Assembly (NCBI GenBank): GCA_905233965.1
Contig: CAJOFG010000005.1
Location: 1-15,987, forward strand
Reading direction: 5' to 3'
DNA: 15,987 nucleotides
From: an uncultured Selenomonadaceae bacterium
GTDB lineage: Bacteria > Bacillota > Negativicutes > Selenomonadales > Selenomonadaceae
In this document: positions 1-7,154 of the stretch, in pieces
How positions within the stretch are numbered: position 1 is the first letter of the stretch
Layout: each line of letters starts with the position of its first letter
Notes under the pieces: model-generated
What the model was told of the DNA's origin: nothing
Databases searched by the model: none
What the model saw: the letters and a program-made list of their open reading frames with translations, nothing else
Translations under genes and position numbers: made by a program

Positions 1-985
1 GGATTTTTCCGGCTCCTTTTATCATGTCAACCATTTTTTGAACCGACATTTCAAACGAAGTCCCCGCCGCTTTGACAACATTTTCTTCGAGCATGATACT
101 GCCCAAATCGTCTGCGCCGAAAGCCGGCGTAAGTTGCCCGATTCTTTCGCCTTGCGTGACCCAAGAACCTTGAATGTGTTTGATATTATCAAGATATATT
201 CTTGTAATTGCCAAAGTTTTCATATAATCAACCGAATGAACTTTTTTGCCGCCGAGCGCGGTATTTGCCGGTTGATAAGTCCAAGTTATAAACGCGCGAA
301 ATCCGCCGGTTTCGTCTTGCAAATTACGAATTTTTTCCATATGCTCAATTCGCTGTTCGTAAGTTTCACCGAAACCGATAACCATCGTCGCGGTACTTTC
401 CATACCGATTGAGTGAGCCTGTTTCATGACGTTTAACCAGTCGTCCGTCATGATTTTTTTCGGGCTTATTTTTTTTCGCACTTCGTCAACCAGAATTTCC
501 GCACCTCCTCCGGGTAAGCTGTCCAACCCGGCAGCTTGCAATCGTTTCAAAGTGTCGCGAACGGAAATACCTTCCTTCTGTGCGAAATATAAAATTTCCG
601 TAGCCGTGAATGAGTGAATTGTAATGTCAAATTTTTTCTTGATTAAACGCAACATTTCTTCATAATACGACAACGGCAAATCCGGATGCAAACCGCCCTG
701 AATCATAACTTGAGTTCCGCCGGCTTCGACTGTTTCCCGGACTTTTTCCAATATCTCGTCAAACGTCAGCAGGTATGCGTCCTTATGATTTTGTTTGCGG
801 AAAAACGCGCAGAATTTACATTCGTTTTTACAAATGTTTGTGTAGTTTATATTGCGGTCGATTATGAAAGTTATCGTGTCGCCGAATTTTTCCTGCCGAA
901 TTTTATTCGCACGTTCGCCGAGTTCCAACAAATCACCGGTTTCAAACAATTTTATTCCGTCGTTCACGGTCAATCTTTCGGTCAT
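1..985 (-). CDS. mqnC: Cyclic dehypoxanthinyl futalosine synthase MqnC (partial, C-terminus off the left edge)
   Basis: Radical SAM enzyme of the futalosine menaquinone pathway. By family knowledge it cyclises dehypoxanthine futalosine to the cyclic intermediate in the cytoplasm. Translating the minus strand from the ATG at 985 gives 328 codons with no stop before the window edge. Family members are somewhat longer (about 350-370 aa), so only the C-terminal end is missing. The [4Fe-4S] motif CxxxCxxC is at C52, C56 and C59 (ICKNECKFCAF). A GGGAE segment, 'VIGFGETYEQR' and 'WTYQPANTALGG' agree with MqnC rather than MqnE, which has GHIET and PFHP at those places. The start has a strong site, GGAGGAATT at 991-999. 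It is the third gene of a tight set: the stop of the mqnE-like gene is 3 nt upstream. Confident call. Confidence 0.93.
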   Translation of the reverse strand, partial: MTERLTVNDGIKLFETGDLLELGERANKIRQEKFGDTITFIIDRNINYTNICKNECKFCAFFRKQNHKDAYLLTFDEILEKVRETVEAGGTQVMIQGGLHPDLPLSYYEEMLRLIKKKFDITIHSFTATEILYFAQKEGISVRDTLKRLQAAGLDSLPGGGAEILVDEVRKKISPKKIMTDDWLNVMKQAHSIGMESTATMVIGFGETYEQRIEHMEKIRNLQDETGGFRAFITWTYQPANTALGGKKVHSVDYMKTLAITRIYLDNIKHIQGSWVTQGERIGQLTPAFGADDLGSIMLEENVVKAAGTSFEMSVQKMVDMIKGAGKI

Positions 986-988
986 CGT

Positions 989-2059
989 TTAATTCCTCCG
1001 TGTCGGAATGTATCCTGTCGCGCGAATGACTTCTTCCAATGTTTCACGTGAAACACCGCCCGAACCTTTTGCACCCGCCGACCGAATTATTTTTTCTTCG
1101 CCTATCGTGCCGTCCAAGTCGTCCGCTCCGAACGACAATGCAAGTTGAGCAATCGCCCAAGTCAACATTACCCAAAAAGCTTTGACGTGTGTGAAGTTGT
1201 CCAGCACGAGCCGGGTTATCGCAAGCATTTTTAAATCTTCCCACGAACCGACGCGGCGCAGATTATATTTTTTGCCGAGTTCGGTATTTGACGGGTGAAA
1301 CGGGAAAAGTAACATTGCCGAAAATCCGCAGGTTTCATCTTGCAGTTCACGAAGTTTCAATAAATGTTCAATGCGTTCTTCAACGGTTTCGATATGCCCG
1401 TACATTATCGAGGCGTTTGTTTCCAATCCGAGTTTATGCGCCGTTCGCATTATCTCAAGCCATTCATCGGCGGTTGCTTTTTTCGGGCAGATAATTTTGC
1501 GAACACGTTCGGAAAAAATTTCTGCACCGCCGCCCGGCAAAGAGGTAACACCGGCATTTTGCAAAATTTTTAAAACTTCTTCAAAAGTTTTACCGGATTT
1601 TTGAGAAAAAATTTTAATTTCGACAGGTGTAAAAGCGTTAATTTTAATGTTCGGTAATTTCCTTTTGACCAGTCGAACCGCATCAACATAGTAGTCGAAA
1701 GTTTTTTCCGGATGAAGTGCGCTGACAATATGAATTTCGGAAAGGTCTTTGACGGTTACGGCATCGTCCAAAATTTTTTCAATATCTGCCGTTTCGAGAG
1801 TATAACCGCGTTCGTCGCCGCTCCGACATTGGAAAGCACAGAGCGGACAATTTGAACTGCAGACATTTGTCAAATTTATATGCCGACTGATTTTGTAGAA
1901 AACTTTTTTACCGGTCTTGCGTTCCTTAGCCTGTCGTGCCGCCTTCGCTAAAAAAAGTAAGTCATTTTCATGGTACAACGTAAGTATTTCGTTAAAATTC
2001 AGTCGTTCGCCGGCAATCGCTTTTTCTTTTGCTTCGGATAAAATTTTTTCGTCGTTCAT
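989..2059 (-). CDS. Second MqnE-like radical SAM enzyme (aminofutalosine synthase paralogue)
   Basis: A 356-residue radical SAM protein of the MqnE family. Canonical MqnE adds a SAM-derived adenosyl radical to 3-[(1-carboxyvinyl)oxy]benzoate to make aminofutalosine. C67, C71 and C74 form CxxxCxxC; GGGAE is at 176-180; 'YGHIETVEERIEHL' and 'LDGTIGEEKI' are MqnE hallmarks. Over the first 200 residues it aligns without gaps to the upstream mqnE product, pointing to a tandem duplication. It differs at several places: SALHP for SGLHP, FTPVEI for FTGVEI, LLFPFHP for IPFPFLP, and an extra cysteine (C78) just after the cluster motif. Its C-terminal 'GYIPTRRN' resembles ordinary MqnE ends. The ATG lies in an ATGA overlap with the upstream stop, with GAGGG at 2067-2071. 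Whether it makes aminofutalosine or something related cannot be decided from sequence. Confidence 0.85.
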   Translation of the reverse strand: MNDEKILSEAKEKAIAGERLNFNEILTLYHENDLLFLAKAARQAKERKTGKKVFYKISRHINLTNVCSSNCPLCAFQCRSGDERGYTLETADIEKILDDAVTVKDLSEIHIVSALHPEKTFDYYVDAVRLVKRKLPNIKINAFTPVEIKIFSQKSGKTFEEVLKILQNAGVTSLPGGGAEIFSERVRKIICPKKATADEWLEIMRTAHKLGLETNASIMYGHIETVEERIEHLLKLRELQDETCGFSAMLLFPFHPSNTELGKKYNLRRVGSWEDLKMLAITRLVLDNFTHVKAFWVMLTWAIAQLALSFGADDLDGTIGEEKIIRSAGAKGSGGVSRETLEEVIRATGYIPTRRN

Positions 2060-3120
2060 TCTATAACCCTCAAAATATTGAAGTCTTCCTTAATGATTCT
2101 TATTATCTCATCTTCAGGTAAAGCGGTCGGACTCGTCGCGCCGGCATCGTGCAAAATATTTTCTTTGTGAATCGTGCCGTCAATGTCATTTGCTCCGAAA
2201 TTCAACGCGATTTGCGCTATCGGAACGGTCAACATAACCCAATAAGCTTTTATGTTCGTGAAGTTATCCAGCATTAAACGGGAAATTGCAATCGTCCGTA
2301 AGTCGTCCCAATGTGAAGTTTGGCGAATATTTTTTTCCAGCGAAGTATTTTTCGGCAGGAACGGAAACGGGATAAAAGTTTGAAATCCGTTTGTTTCATC
2401 TTGGAGTTCGCGGAGTTTGATTAAATGTTCAACTCTCTCCTCAATCGTTTCGATGTGTCCGTACAGCATTGAGGCGTTTGTTTTCAATCCGAGTTTGTGA
2501 GCCGTTCGCGCCGCATTTAACCATTCGTCGGCGGTTGCTTTTTTCGGACAAAGTAAATTTCTCACTCTGTCGGTTAAAATTTCCGCTCCTCCTCCGGCTA
2601 TCGCCTGCAACCCGGCAGATTTTAATTCGGTGAGAACATTTTCGACACTTCGTTCGGAAATTTTTGCAAAGTGTGTTATCTCAACTCCGGTGAATCCTTT
2701 GATGTATAAATTCGGGAATTTTTTATGAATTACCTGTAAAAACTTCAGATAATCTTCAAATTTCCAAGTAGGGTGGAGACCGCTGACAATGTGCAATCCG
2801 GACATATTCGGATCTTTCATCGCGTCACTAATCAAATTTAAAACTTCTTCAACAGTCATTGCATAGGCACCGGCAGATTTTTCATCGCGCCCGAAAGCGC
2901 AAAACTTGCAACGTGCCTTGCAAATGTTCGTAAGATTAACGTGGCAATTTACGTTGTAATAAACCATATCGCCGCATTTCTTTTGACGGACATAATCTGC
3001 CAAACTTCCAATATATGCCAATTCTTTTGAATGGAATAATTTAATTCCGTCCTCGTAAGTCAGACGCTCACCGCGAATAATTTTCTGCTCAATTTTTTCC
3101 AAGTCCCCGCGAATTAACAT
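2056..3120 (-). CDS. mqnE: Aminofutalosine synthase MqnE
   Basis: A 354-residue radical SAM enzyme of the futalosine pathway to menaquinone. By family knowledge it converts 3-[(1-carboxyvinyl)oxy]benzoate and SAM to aminofutalosine. The cluster motif CxxxCxxC is at C67, C71 and C74 (NICKARCKFCAF). GGGAE is at 176-180, and 'YGHIETIEERVEHL', 'LRELQDETNGFQ', 'KAYWVMLTVPIAQIALNFG' and 'DIDGT' match the MqnE family closely; length is typical. The start ATG at 3120 has GGAGG at about 3127-3131. It is the first gene of the mqnE / mqnE-like / mqnC set and overlaps the next by 4 nt, so the three are probably translated together. A hairpin ends about 20 nt upstream of the start and no promoter was recognised in the 81-nt gap before it. 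The other futalosine genes (mqnA, mqnB, mqnD) are not in this window. Confidence 0.9.
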   Translation of the reverse strand: MLIRGDLEKIEQKIIRGERLTYEDGIKLFHSKELAYIGSLADYVRQKKCGDMVYYNVNCHVNLTNICKARCKFCAFGRDEKSAGAYAMTVEEVLNLISDAMKDPNMSGLHIVSGLHPTWKFEDYLKFLQVIHKKFPNLYIKGFTGVEITHFAKISERSVENVLTELKSAGLQAIAGGGAEILTDRVRNLLCPKKATADEWLNAARTAHKLGLKTNASMLYGHIETIEERVEHLIKLRELQDETNGFQTFIPFPFLPKNTSLEKNIRQTSHWDDLRTIAISRLMLDNFTNIKAYWVMLTVPIAQIALNFGANDIDGTIHKENILHDAGATSPTALPEDEIIRIIKEDFNILRVIE

Positions 3121-3134
3121 TTTCTGCCTCCGGT

Positions 3135-3170
3135 TTATAAAACTCCCGGCGCAAAATGCGGAGGGAGTTT
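3135..3170 (-). terminator. Hairpin between the NlpC/P60 gene and mqnE; terminator or attenuator
   Basis: On the minus strand AAACTCCC pairs with GGGAGTTT (8 bp). An inner 3-bp GCG/CGC extension surrounds the loop, separated by a small internal loop. The 3' arm runs into TTTTAT, a short U-rich tail. It lies about 32 nt past the hydrolase stop and about 20 nt before the mqnE start, so it could end the peptidoglycan operon or attenuate read-through into the mqn genes. The U-tract is short, so confidence is moderate. Confidence 0.5.
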
Positions 3171-3201
3171 GTTGTCAAATTCCTTATTTTAAAGCTGTAT
3201 C

Positions 3202-3975
3202 TTAATGTATGATTTTTTTGCCGCCGACAAAACGCGGTTTCCAATAGCTGTCCGAAAGAGAATCTATCCGAACTCCTCTGCTTGATGAAGTGTGCAAAAA
3301 TTTTCCGTCGCCGACATAAATTCCGCAATGTGAAACGCCCGCCGTATACGTCGAGAAGAAAACGAGATAGCCGACTTCAAGCTGTGAAACTTTAACATTT
3401 TTACCGAGTTTATACTGTTCGTCGGCAAGACGCGGAATATTTATTCCGTGCTGTCTGAAAACGTATTGCAAAAAACCTGAGCAGTCGAAGCCTTTCGGAG
3501 TTGTTCCACCAAAAACATACGGTACACCTGTAAATTTTTTCGCTGTTGCAACAATCGCCGCACCCTGTTTACCGCTGATAAAAGTTTTCCCGTAATTGAT
3601 ATTGAGTGCCGAGCCTGTTGCGGCAGGAGTATTTTCTTTACCTTTTTTTACGGTTGCGATTATTTGTTCTTTTATATCTTTTAAATTTCGACCTTTAACG
3701 GTTTTGGCTTTCTGCAATGCACGCCAGGTGACGTTCGTTACAATGCCGGTGACGCTTATATTTTTGTCTTTCTGAAATTGTGAAACCGCTTTTTCTGTTT
3801 CCGCACCGAAAACACCGTCAAATTCGGTTATGGTGTATCCGATGAGATAAAGCCTTTTTTGGAGAGTCAGAACGTCGTCCCCCGTCGCATTTTTTGAGAG
3901 CGTGGGCGAGGCGAGAGCATTTGCAAAAATTGTGGTCGAAAGTAATGCGGTAAGCATGAGTGTTTTAATCTTCAC
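3202..3975 (-). CDS. Secreted NlpC/P60 peptidoglycan endopeptidase with N-terminal peptidoglycan-binding domain
   Basis: A 257-residue exported cell-wall hydrolase. Residues 1-22 form a signal peptide ending ANALA. Residues about 30-88 are a PG_binding_1 domain ('GDDVLTLQKRLYLIGY', 'FDGVFGAETEKAVSQFQ'). After a lysine-rich linker, residues about 137-254 are the NlpC/P60 domain, with catalytic Cys165 in FDCSGF, His216 in VSHCGIYVG and a third polar residue, probably His228. Such enzymes cut peptide stems, commonly the D-gamma-Glu-diamino acid bond. The start is GTG at 3975, with GGAGG at 3986-3990 and the signal peptide directly following. It lies 27 nt after mupG and is probably the last gene of the deacetylase-murQ-mupG unit, with a hairpin just downstream. 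Family assignment is secure; the exact bond cleaved is inferred. Confidence 0.9.
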   Translation of the reverse strand: MKIKTLMLTALLSTTIFANALASPTLSKNATGDDVLTLQKRLYLIGYTITEFDGVFGAETEKAVSQFQKDKNISVTGIVTNVTWRALQKAKTVKGRNLKDIKEQIIATVKKGKENTPAATGSALNINYGKTFISGKQGAAIVATAKKFTGVPYVFGGTTPKGFDCSGFLQYVFRQHGINIPRLADEQYKLGKNVKVSQLEVGYLVFFSTYTAGVSHCGIYVGDGKFLHTSSSRGVRIDSLSDSYWKPRFVGGKKIIH

Positions 3976-4002
3976 GATGATACAACCTCCGACGAAAAAT
4001 TT

Positions 4003-5049
4003 TTACACAAACCGAAATGAAAATTTCTGTTCCGGCTTTATGTATCCTGCCAAAAAACTTTCCTCTTCAAAAATATGGGCGGCAACATTTACGCGGGAAT
4101 CTGCCTGCAAAACATCTTCAATAATTTGAACTTCTCCGGCATACCTTCCGAAATTTTCGTTATCAATCGTAACGTCGCCGAAACTTCTGCCTGCAGGTGA
4201 TGCGTCCGGTTCAATGGTGCTGCCCGCCAAACTTAGAAATTTTCTGCCCTCAACTGCGCGAATCACGGATTTTGAAACGTCAGGTCGTCGAGTAAAAACA
4301 TTTTCCAAAAGTTTTTTCGACACCGGATCCGAAGTCAAAAGTTTTGTCTGCATGATAACTTCATCGCTTTCAATCGCGGCGACCGCTTTACATTCTCCTT
4401 CCGTCGGGAGTCCGTCACCGATTATGATAAAGTCCGTGCCCAATGCGGCAAGAAATCGTGCGGACAAGTCCGTGCTGAAATTCCTGCAATCTTCCAAAGT
4501 CGGCAGACCTTCCTCAATCGGCGGACGTTTTTTTCCGGCGAAACTCGGAACAAACGCGCCCACTTCAATATCGAAGTCGTGCAGAATTTTGTTTTGACAC
4601 TCGAAAAAATATGTGTCCAATCCGGTATTCGGATGAGGATAAAAGTTATGCAAAGCGGTTATGTTCTCGAAGTTTGCGCCCAAATCGTACAACACCTGCA
4701 GAAAATTTTTCGTTACCGTCGATGCGTTGAGTTGAATTTTTCGCGAATAACTGAGTTCCAAAATTTGCGGCATTGAAAAACCGTCATCAAGTCGGAGCGT
4801 CAAGCCTTCCAAGTCAAACTCCGCGATATTTTCCGGGTTCACGTCGATTATGACTTCAAAATCGTTTTCGACCGCTGAGGTCAAAATTTGCGTGAAGTCG
4901 TTCATAAAATTTTGTGCGTCGCCGGCTTCGGGAATGTGAACCGAAGTAAAAAGACGTTTCATTCCGAGTGATGCGGCAAGCTCAATCAACGAAATATTTT
5001 CGTCGATGTCATATCCGAGTCCCGCATATACCGATATACCGTTTTGCAT
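4003..5049 (-). CDS. mupG: MupG-type (DUF871) 6-phospho-N-acetylmuramidase
   Basis: A 348-residue cytoplasmic protein of the DUF871/MupG family: an N-terminal TIM-barrel and a C-terminal cyclophilin-like domain. The Staphylococcus aureus member hydrolyses MurNAc-6-phosphate-GlcNAc to MurNAc-6-phosphate and GlcNAc. Visible hallmarks are the N-terminal GISVYAGLG, FTSVHIPE (about 34-41), LRLDDGF (85-91), HNFYPHPNTGL (134-144) and EEGLPTLE. There is no signal peptide. It follows murQ by 6 nt, and MurQ uses the product MurNAc-6-phosphate, so the two steps are probably consecutive. The ATG at 5049 has only a weak upstream site (GGTGAT, overlapping the murQ stop), which suggests translational coupling. 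The closest alternative is a DUF871 protein with another phosphosugar substrate; the murQ neighbour argues for MupG. Confidence 0.88.
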   Translation of the reverse strand: MQNGISVYAGLGYDIDENISLIELAASLGMKRLFTSVHIPEAGDAQNFMNDFTQILTSAVENDFEVIIDVNPENIAEFDLEGLTLRLDDGFSMPQILELSYSRKIQLNASTVTKNFLQVLYDLGANFENITALHNFYPHPNTGLDTYFFECQNKILHDFDIEVGAFVPSFAGKKRPPIEEGLPTLEDCRNFSTDLSARFLAALGTDFIIIGDGLPTEGECKAVAAIESDEVIMQTKLLTSDPVSKKLLENVFTRRPDVSKSVIRAVEGRKFLSLAGSTIEPDASPAGRSFGDVTIDNENFGRYAGEVQIIEDVLQADSRVNVAAHIFEEESFLAGYIKPEQKFSFRFV

Positions 5050-5055
5050 TTTTAA

Positions 5056-5907
5056 TCACCGTTCATCTTGGATTTTATTTTCGAGTTCCAAAAATTTAAT
5101 TGCGTCCTTAGCCCTGCCGCCGAATTTTTCCAGAGCATTTATCGCCGCGTCCTCCGTGCAACCGGTCGCCGTCATGACGATTCGCCGGGCGCGGTCGCGA
5201 AGTTTTTCGTTCGTCGCGCAAACGTCAACCATCAAATTTCCGTAAACTTTGCCGATCTTTATCATCGCGCCGGTCGTCAGCATATTCAAAACCATTTTTG
5301 TTGCCGTGCCGGCTTTTAACCGCGTCGAACCGGTTATCACTTCCGGACCGGTGACCGGATTTATCGCAACGTCGGAAATTTTTGCAAGCTCGGAATTTTC
5401 GACACAGGAAACGCCGATTGTCTTTGCGCCGATTTTTTTCGCGTATTCGATGCCGGACAAAACGTAAGGCGTTCTGCCCGACGCGGCGATACCGACCAAA
5501 ATATCCGACGCATTGAATTTTTTTTCGGCAAGGTCTTTTTCCGACGCGCTCAAGCTGTCTTCGGCTCCTTCGACGGCGGAAATTAAAGCGGCGTTACCTC
5601 CTGCGATAATTCCTTGAACAAGTTCCGGATTCGTGCCGAAAGTCGGCGGACATTCCGACGCGTCCAAAACGCCGAGCCGCCCGGAAGTTCCCGCGCCGAT
5701 GTAAAAAAGTCTGCCGCCGTTTGAAATTTTTTCCGCGATAATGTCAACCGCTTTTGAAATTTCCGGTAAAACTTTTTCGACGGCAAGCGCAACTTTTTTA
5801 TCCTCGTCGTTCATGATTTTCAGCATTTCAAAAGTCGTGCATTTGTCGATATTCGCCGATGCCGGATTTCTCTGCTCCGTCGTAAGTTCGGAAAAATTAT
5901 TTTTCAT
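5056..5907 (-). CDS. murQ: N-acetylmuramic acid 6-phosphate etherase MurQ
   Basis: A 283-residue SIS-domain lyase that splits the lactyl ether of MurNAc-6-phosphate to give GlcNAc-6-phosphate and D-lactate in cytoplasmic cell-wall recycling. The start LTTEQRNP, the sugar-binding [20 protein letters not shown] (about 71-90), AASGRTPY (141-148) and [13 protein letters not shown] are MurQ signatures. Glu85 and Glu116 match the positions of E. coli catalytic residues Glu83 and Glu114. The frame opens upstream at 5946, but I chose the ATG at 5907. It has GGAG at 5914-5917 with 6-nt spacing and gives the usual N-terminus, whereas the longer form would overlap the deacetylase stop. It lies 20 nt after the deacetylase and 6 nt before mupG. 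Length is slightly short for the family (about 295-300). Confidence 0.95.
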   Translation of the reverse strand: MKNNFSELTTEQRNPASANIDKCTTFEMLKIMNDEDKKVALAVEKVLPEISKAVDIIAEKISNGGRLFYIGAGTSGRLGVLDASECPPTFGTNPELVQGIIAGGNAALISAVEGAEDSLSASEKDLAEKKFNASDILVGIAASGRTPYVLSGIEYAKKIGAKTIGVSCVENSELAKISDVAINPVTGPEVITGSTRLKAGTATKMVLNMLTTGAMIKIGKVYGNLMVDVCATNEKLRDRARRIVMTATGCTEDAAINALEKFGGRAKDAIKFLELENKIQDER

Positions 5908-5913
5908 GACGCA

Positions 5914-5917
5914 CTCC
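5914..5917 (-). promoter_or_regulatory. murQ ribosome binding site deciding the start
   Basis: GGAG on the minus strand, 6 nt before the ATG at 5907. No comparable site precedes the upstream in-frame start at 5946. This supports the shorter MurQ, which begins [15 protein letters not shown]. Confidence 0.7.
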
Positions 5918-5927
5918 GAAAAAAATC

Positions 5928-6764
5928 TCAGGGAACGGGTATCCATTCCGCAATTTCCGGATTCCCGTCCTCAATCAGACGCTCTTTAAACCTGTGAAGT
6001 CGAACGAAAACCGGCGCGGCTTTCAAACGAAGTTTAAATCTCAAAAACGTGTGGGAGTTCGAGCCGAGAACCGGGATTCTGTCCAAAACGTAATTTTCCG
6101 GCTCATTTTTCGCCAAGCCGTAATTCGTCGTGAACCCGGCGCGATAGCCGACCTCTTTGCACATTTCTTCAGATTCGACGGTATATTTTCCTTCCGGGTA
6201 AGCGATGTACTTAACCGGTTTTTTCAAATACCATTCGATCGCCTGTTTCGAGCCGTAAATTTGATCCCAAAGTTTGTCGCGGGAATAAATTTTCGTGAAA
6301 TTTTTGTGGCTGAGTGTGTGACTTTCGATATCAACCAAACCGCCGGATTGCATTTCACGCGCCTGATCCCAAGTGATGTAACTCGGATACAAATTCACGC
6401 TGTCGGTTACGATGAACAAAGTTGCCTTCGCGTTGTACTTCTTCAGAACCGGAAAAATGTTGTTGTAGCTGTCAACATTTCCGTCGTCGAAAGTCAGGAC
6501 GACCGGTTTTTCCGGCAATTCGCCGTTGCCCGCCCATGCGTCAAGCAATTCGTCCAAAGTGATAATCGTGTAGCCTTCGTCGATTAAATATTTTATCTGC
6601 GAATCGAACTGCTCGACTTTCAGCGTGAAAGAATTTTCGTCGATGTCGTTCACGCGAAAATATTCCAGAATCGGAACGTCCGCTGCGTCCTCTTGAAAAA
6701 GTGTTGAAATAAAAATTGCAACCGCGGCGATGACCGCGCCGAGAAAAATCAATACCCGTTTCAT
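5928..6764 (-). CDS. Membrane-anchored polysaccharide deacetylase (NodB homology domain)
   Basis: A 278-residue carbohydrate esterase 4-type protein. Residues 4-22 form an uncleaved anchor or signal peptide, so the catalytic domain should face the cell wall. Motif 1 TFDDGN (91-96) supplies the catalytic Asp93 and metal-binding Asp94. Motif 2 SHTLSH (148-153) supplies metal-binding His149 and His153. AYPEGKY (188-194) corresponds to motif 3. 'VPILEYFRV' replaces the usual PxLxYHxV, so the histidine often found there is missing. Likely substrates are N-acetyl groups of peptidoglycan or a poly-GlcNAc polymer. The frame opens at 6896, but I chose the ATG at 6764. It has GAGG at 6773-6776 and begins with the membrane helix, and the longer start lies upstream of the promoter at 6826-6854. 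First gene of the murQ-mupG-hydrolase unit. Confidence 0.88.
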   Translation of the reverse strand: MKRVLIFLGAVIAAVAIFISTLFQEDAADVPILEYFRVNDIDENSFTLKVEQFDSQIKYLIDEGYTIITLDELLDAWAGNGELPEKPVVLTFDDGNVDSYNNIFPVLKKYNAKATLFIVTDSVNLYPSYITWDQAREMQSGGLVDIESHTLSHKNFTKIYSRDKLWDQIYGSKQAIEWYLKKPVKYIAYPEGKYTVESEEMCKEVGYRAGFTTNYGLAKNEPENYVLDRIPVLGSNSHTFLRFKLRLKAAPVFVRLHRFKERLIEDGNPEIAEWIPVP

Positions 6765-6825
6765 AAAAAAAACCTCAAGTTTTGCCGAAAGTTTTTTCAT
6801 TAAATTTTCATGTTCGTTGCGTGAT

Positions 6826-6854
6826 AATATATACCAAAGAAAAATTACTGTCAA
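6826..6854 (-). promoter_or_regulatory. Sigma-70-type promoter for the deacetylase-murQ-mupG operon
   Basis: On the minus strand a perfect TTGACA (-35, plus-strand 6849-6854) is followed after exactly 17 nt by TATATT (-10, 6826-6831). Transcription would start near 6819 and give a leader of about 55 nt before the ATG at 6764. It faces away from the minC promoter about 240 bp to the right. Confidence 0.8.
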
Positions 6855-6864
6855 GGACACACCG

Positions 6865-7090
6865 GACAAAATTTTTCGCCCGGAAAAAAATTTCACCGAT
6901 AAAATTTCGCGAATAAAAATTTTTCACAAAAAAAATCTCCGCGACAATTTTTTTAACCGACAAAAAATCCGGAGCAAAAAATTTTTTCGACCGACAAAAA
7001 AATTTGCTGACGAAAAAATTTTTATGCCGGTAAAATTATTCGCGGCAAAAAAATTCAATCTGAAAAAAAGCGGAAAAAATTTTTTAAATA
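6865..7090. other. A-tract/T-tract-rich spacer between divergent promoters
   Basis: This is the core of the 390-bp gap between the deacetylase and minC. It holds about fourteen runs of four to eight A, often followed by T-runs, with tract starts about 11-20 nt apart (mean about 16). Short GC-containing linkers such as ccgac and cgac separate them. The 12-mer accgacaaaaaa occurs twice, near 6956 and 6989. The frames open through it encode only Lys/Phe/Asn-rich low-complexity peptides with no ribosome binding site, so I see no gene. It could act as curved or stiff upstream DNA or a binding region for a nucleoid protein; that is inference. Confidence 0.6.
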
Positions 7091-7093
7091 AGT

Positions 7094-7122
7094 TTGTACA
7101 ATTTTTTTCAATAATGTATAAT
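7094..7122 (+). promoter_or_regulatory. Sigma-70-type promoter for the minCDE-mlaEFD-tolC run
   Basis: TTGTAC at 7094-7099 (4 of 6 to consensus), a 17-nt spacer, then a perfect TATAAT at 7117-7122. The predicted start near 7129 gives a leader of about 25 nt before minC. The A/T-rich DNA directly upstream could serve as an UP-like element. It is the only clear plus-strand promoter I found before tamB. Confidence 0.82.
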
Positions 7123-7140
7123 ACCGGCGGAAATTTTGAA

Positions 7141-7149
7141 GGCGGTGAT
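7141..7149 (+). promoter_or_regulatory. minC ribosome binding site before a TTG start
   Basis: GGCGGTGAT differs at one position from the ideal GGAGGTGAT. It ends 5 nt before the TTG at 7155, which sits at the end of an eight-T run. No in-frame ATG or GTG is nearby, so the site fixes the start. Confidence 0.7.
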
Positions 7150-7154
7150 TTTTT

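Noticed and set aside
38..1051. Several plus-strand open frames of 60-124 codons opposite the mqn genes
   Set aside because: They lie antisense to clear radical SAM coding sequence and show no family features.
3173..3178. TTGACA on the minus strand upstream of mqnE as a -35 box
   Set aside because: At spacings of 15-19 nt no -10-like hexamer follows; the downstream DNA is the GC-rich hairpin. TATAAA further on is about 31 nt away.
5908..5946. Upstream in-frame start for murQ at 5946
   Set aside because: It would overlap the deacetylase stop, adds 13 residues with no family counterpart, and has a poorer ribosome binding site than the ATG at 5907.
6865..7090. CRISPR-like or iteron-like repeat array
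   Set aside because: The units are not identical, linkers vary in length and sequence, and there are no cas or rep genes nearby; it is simple-sequence DNA.
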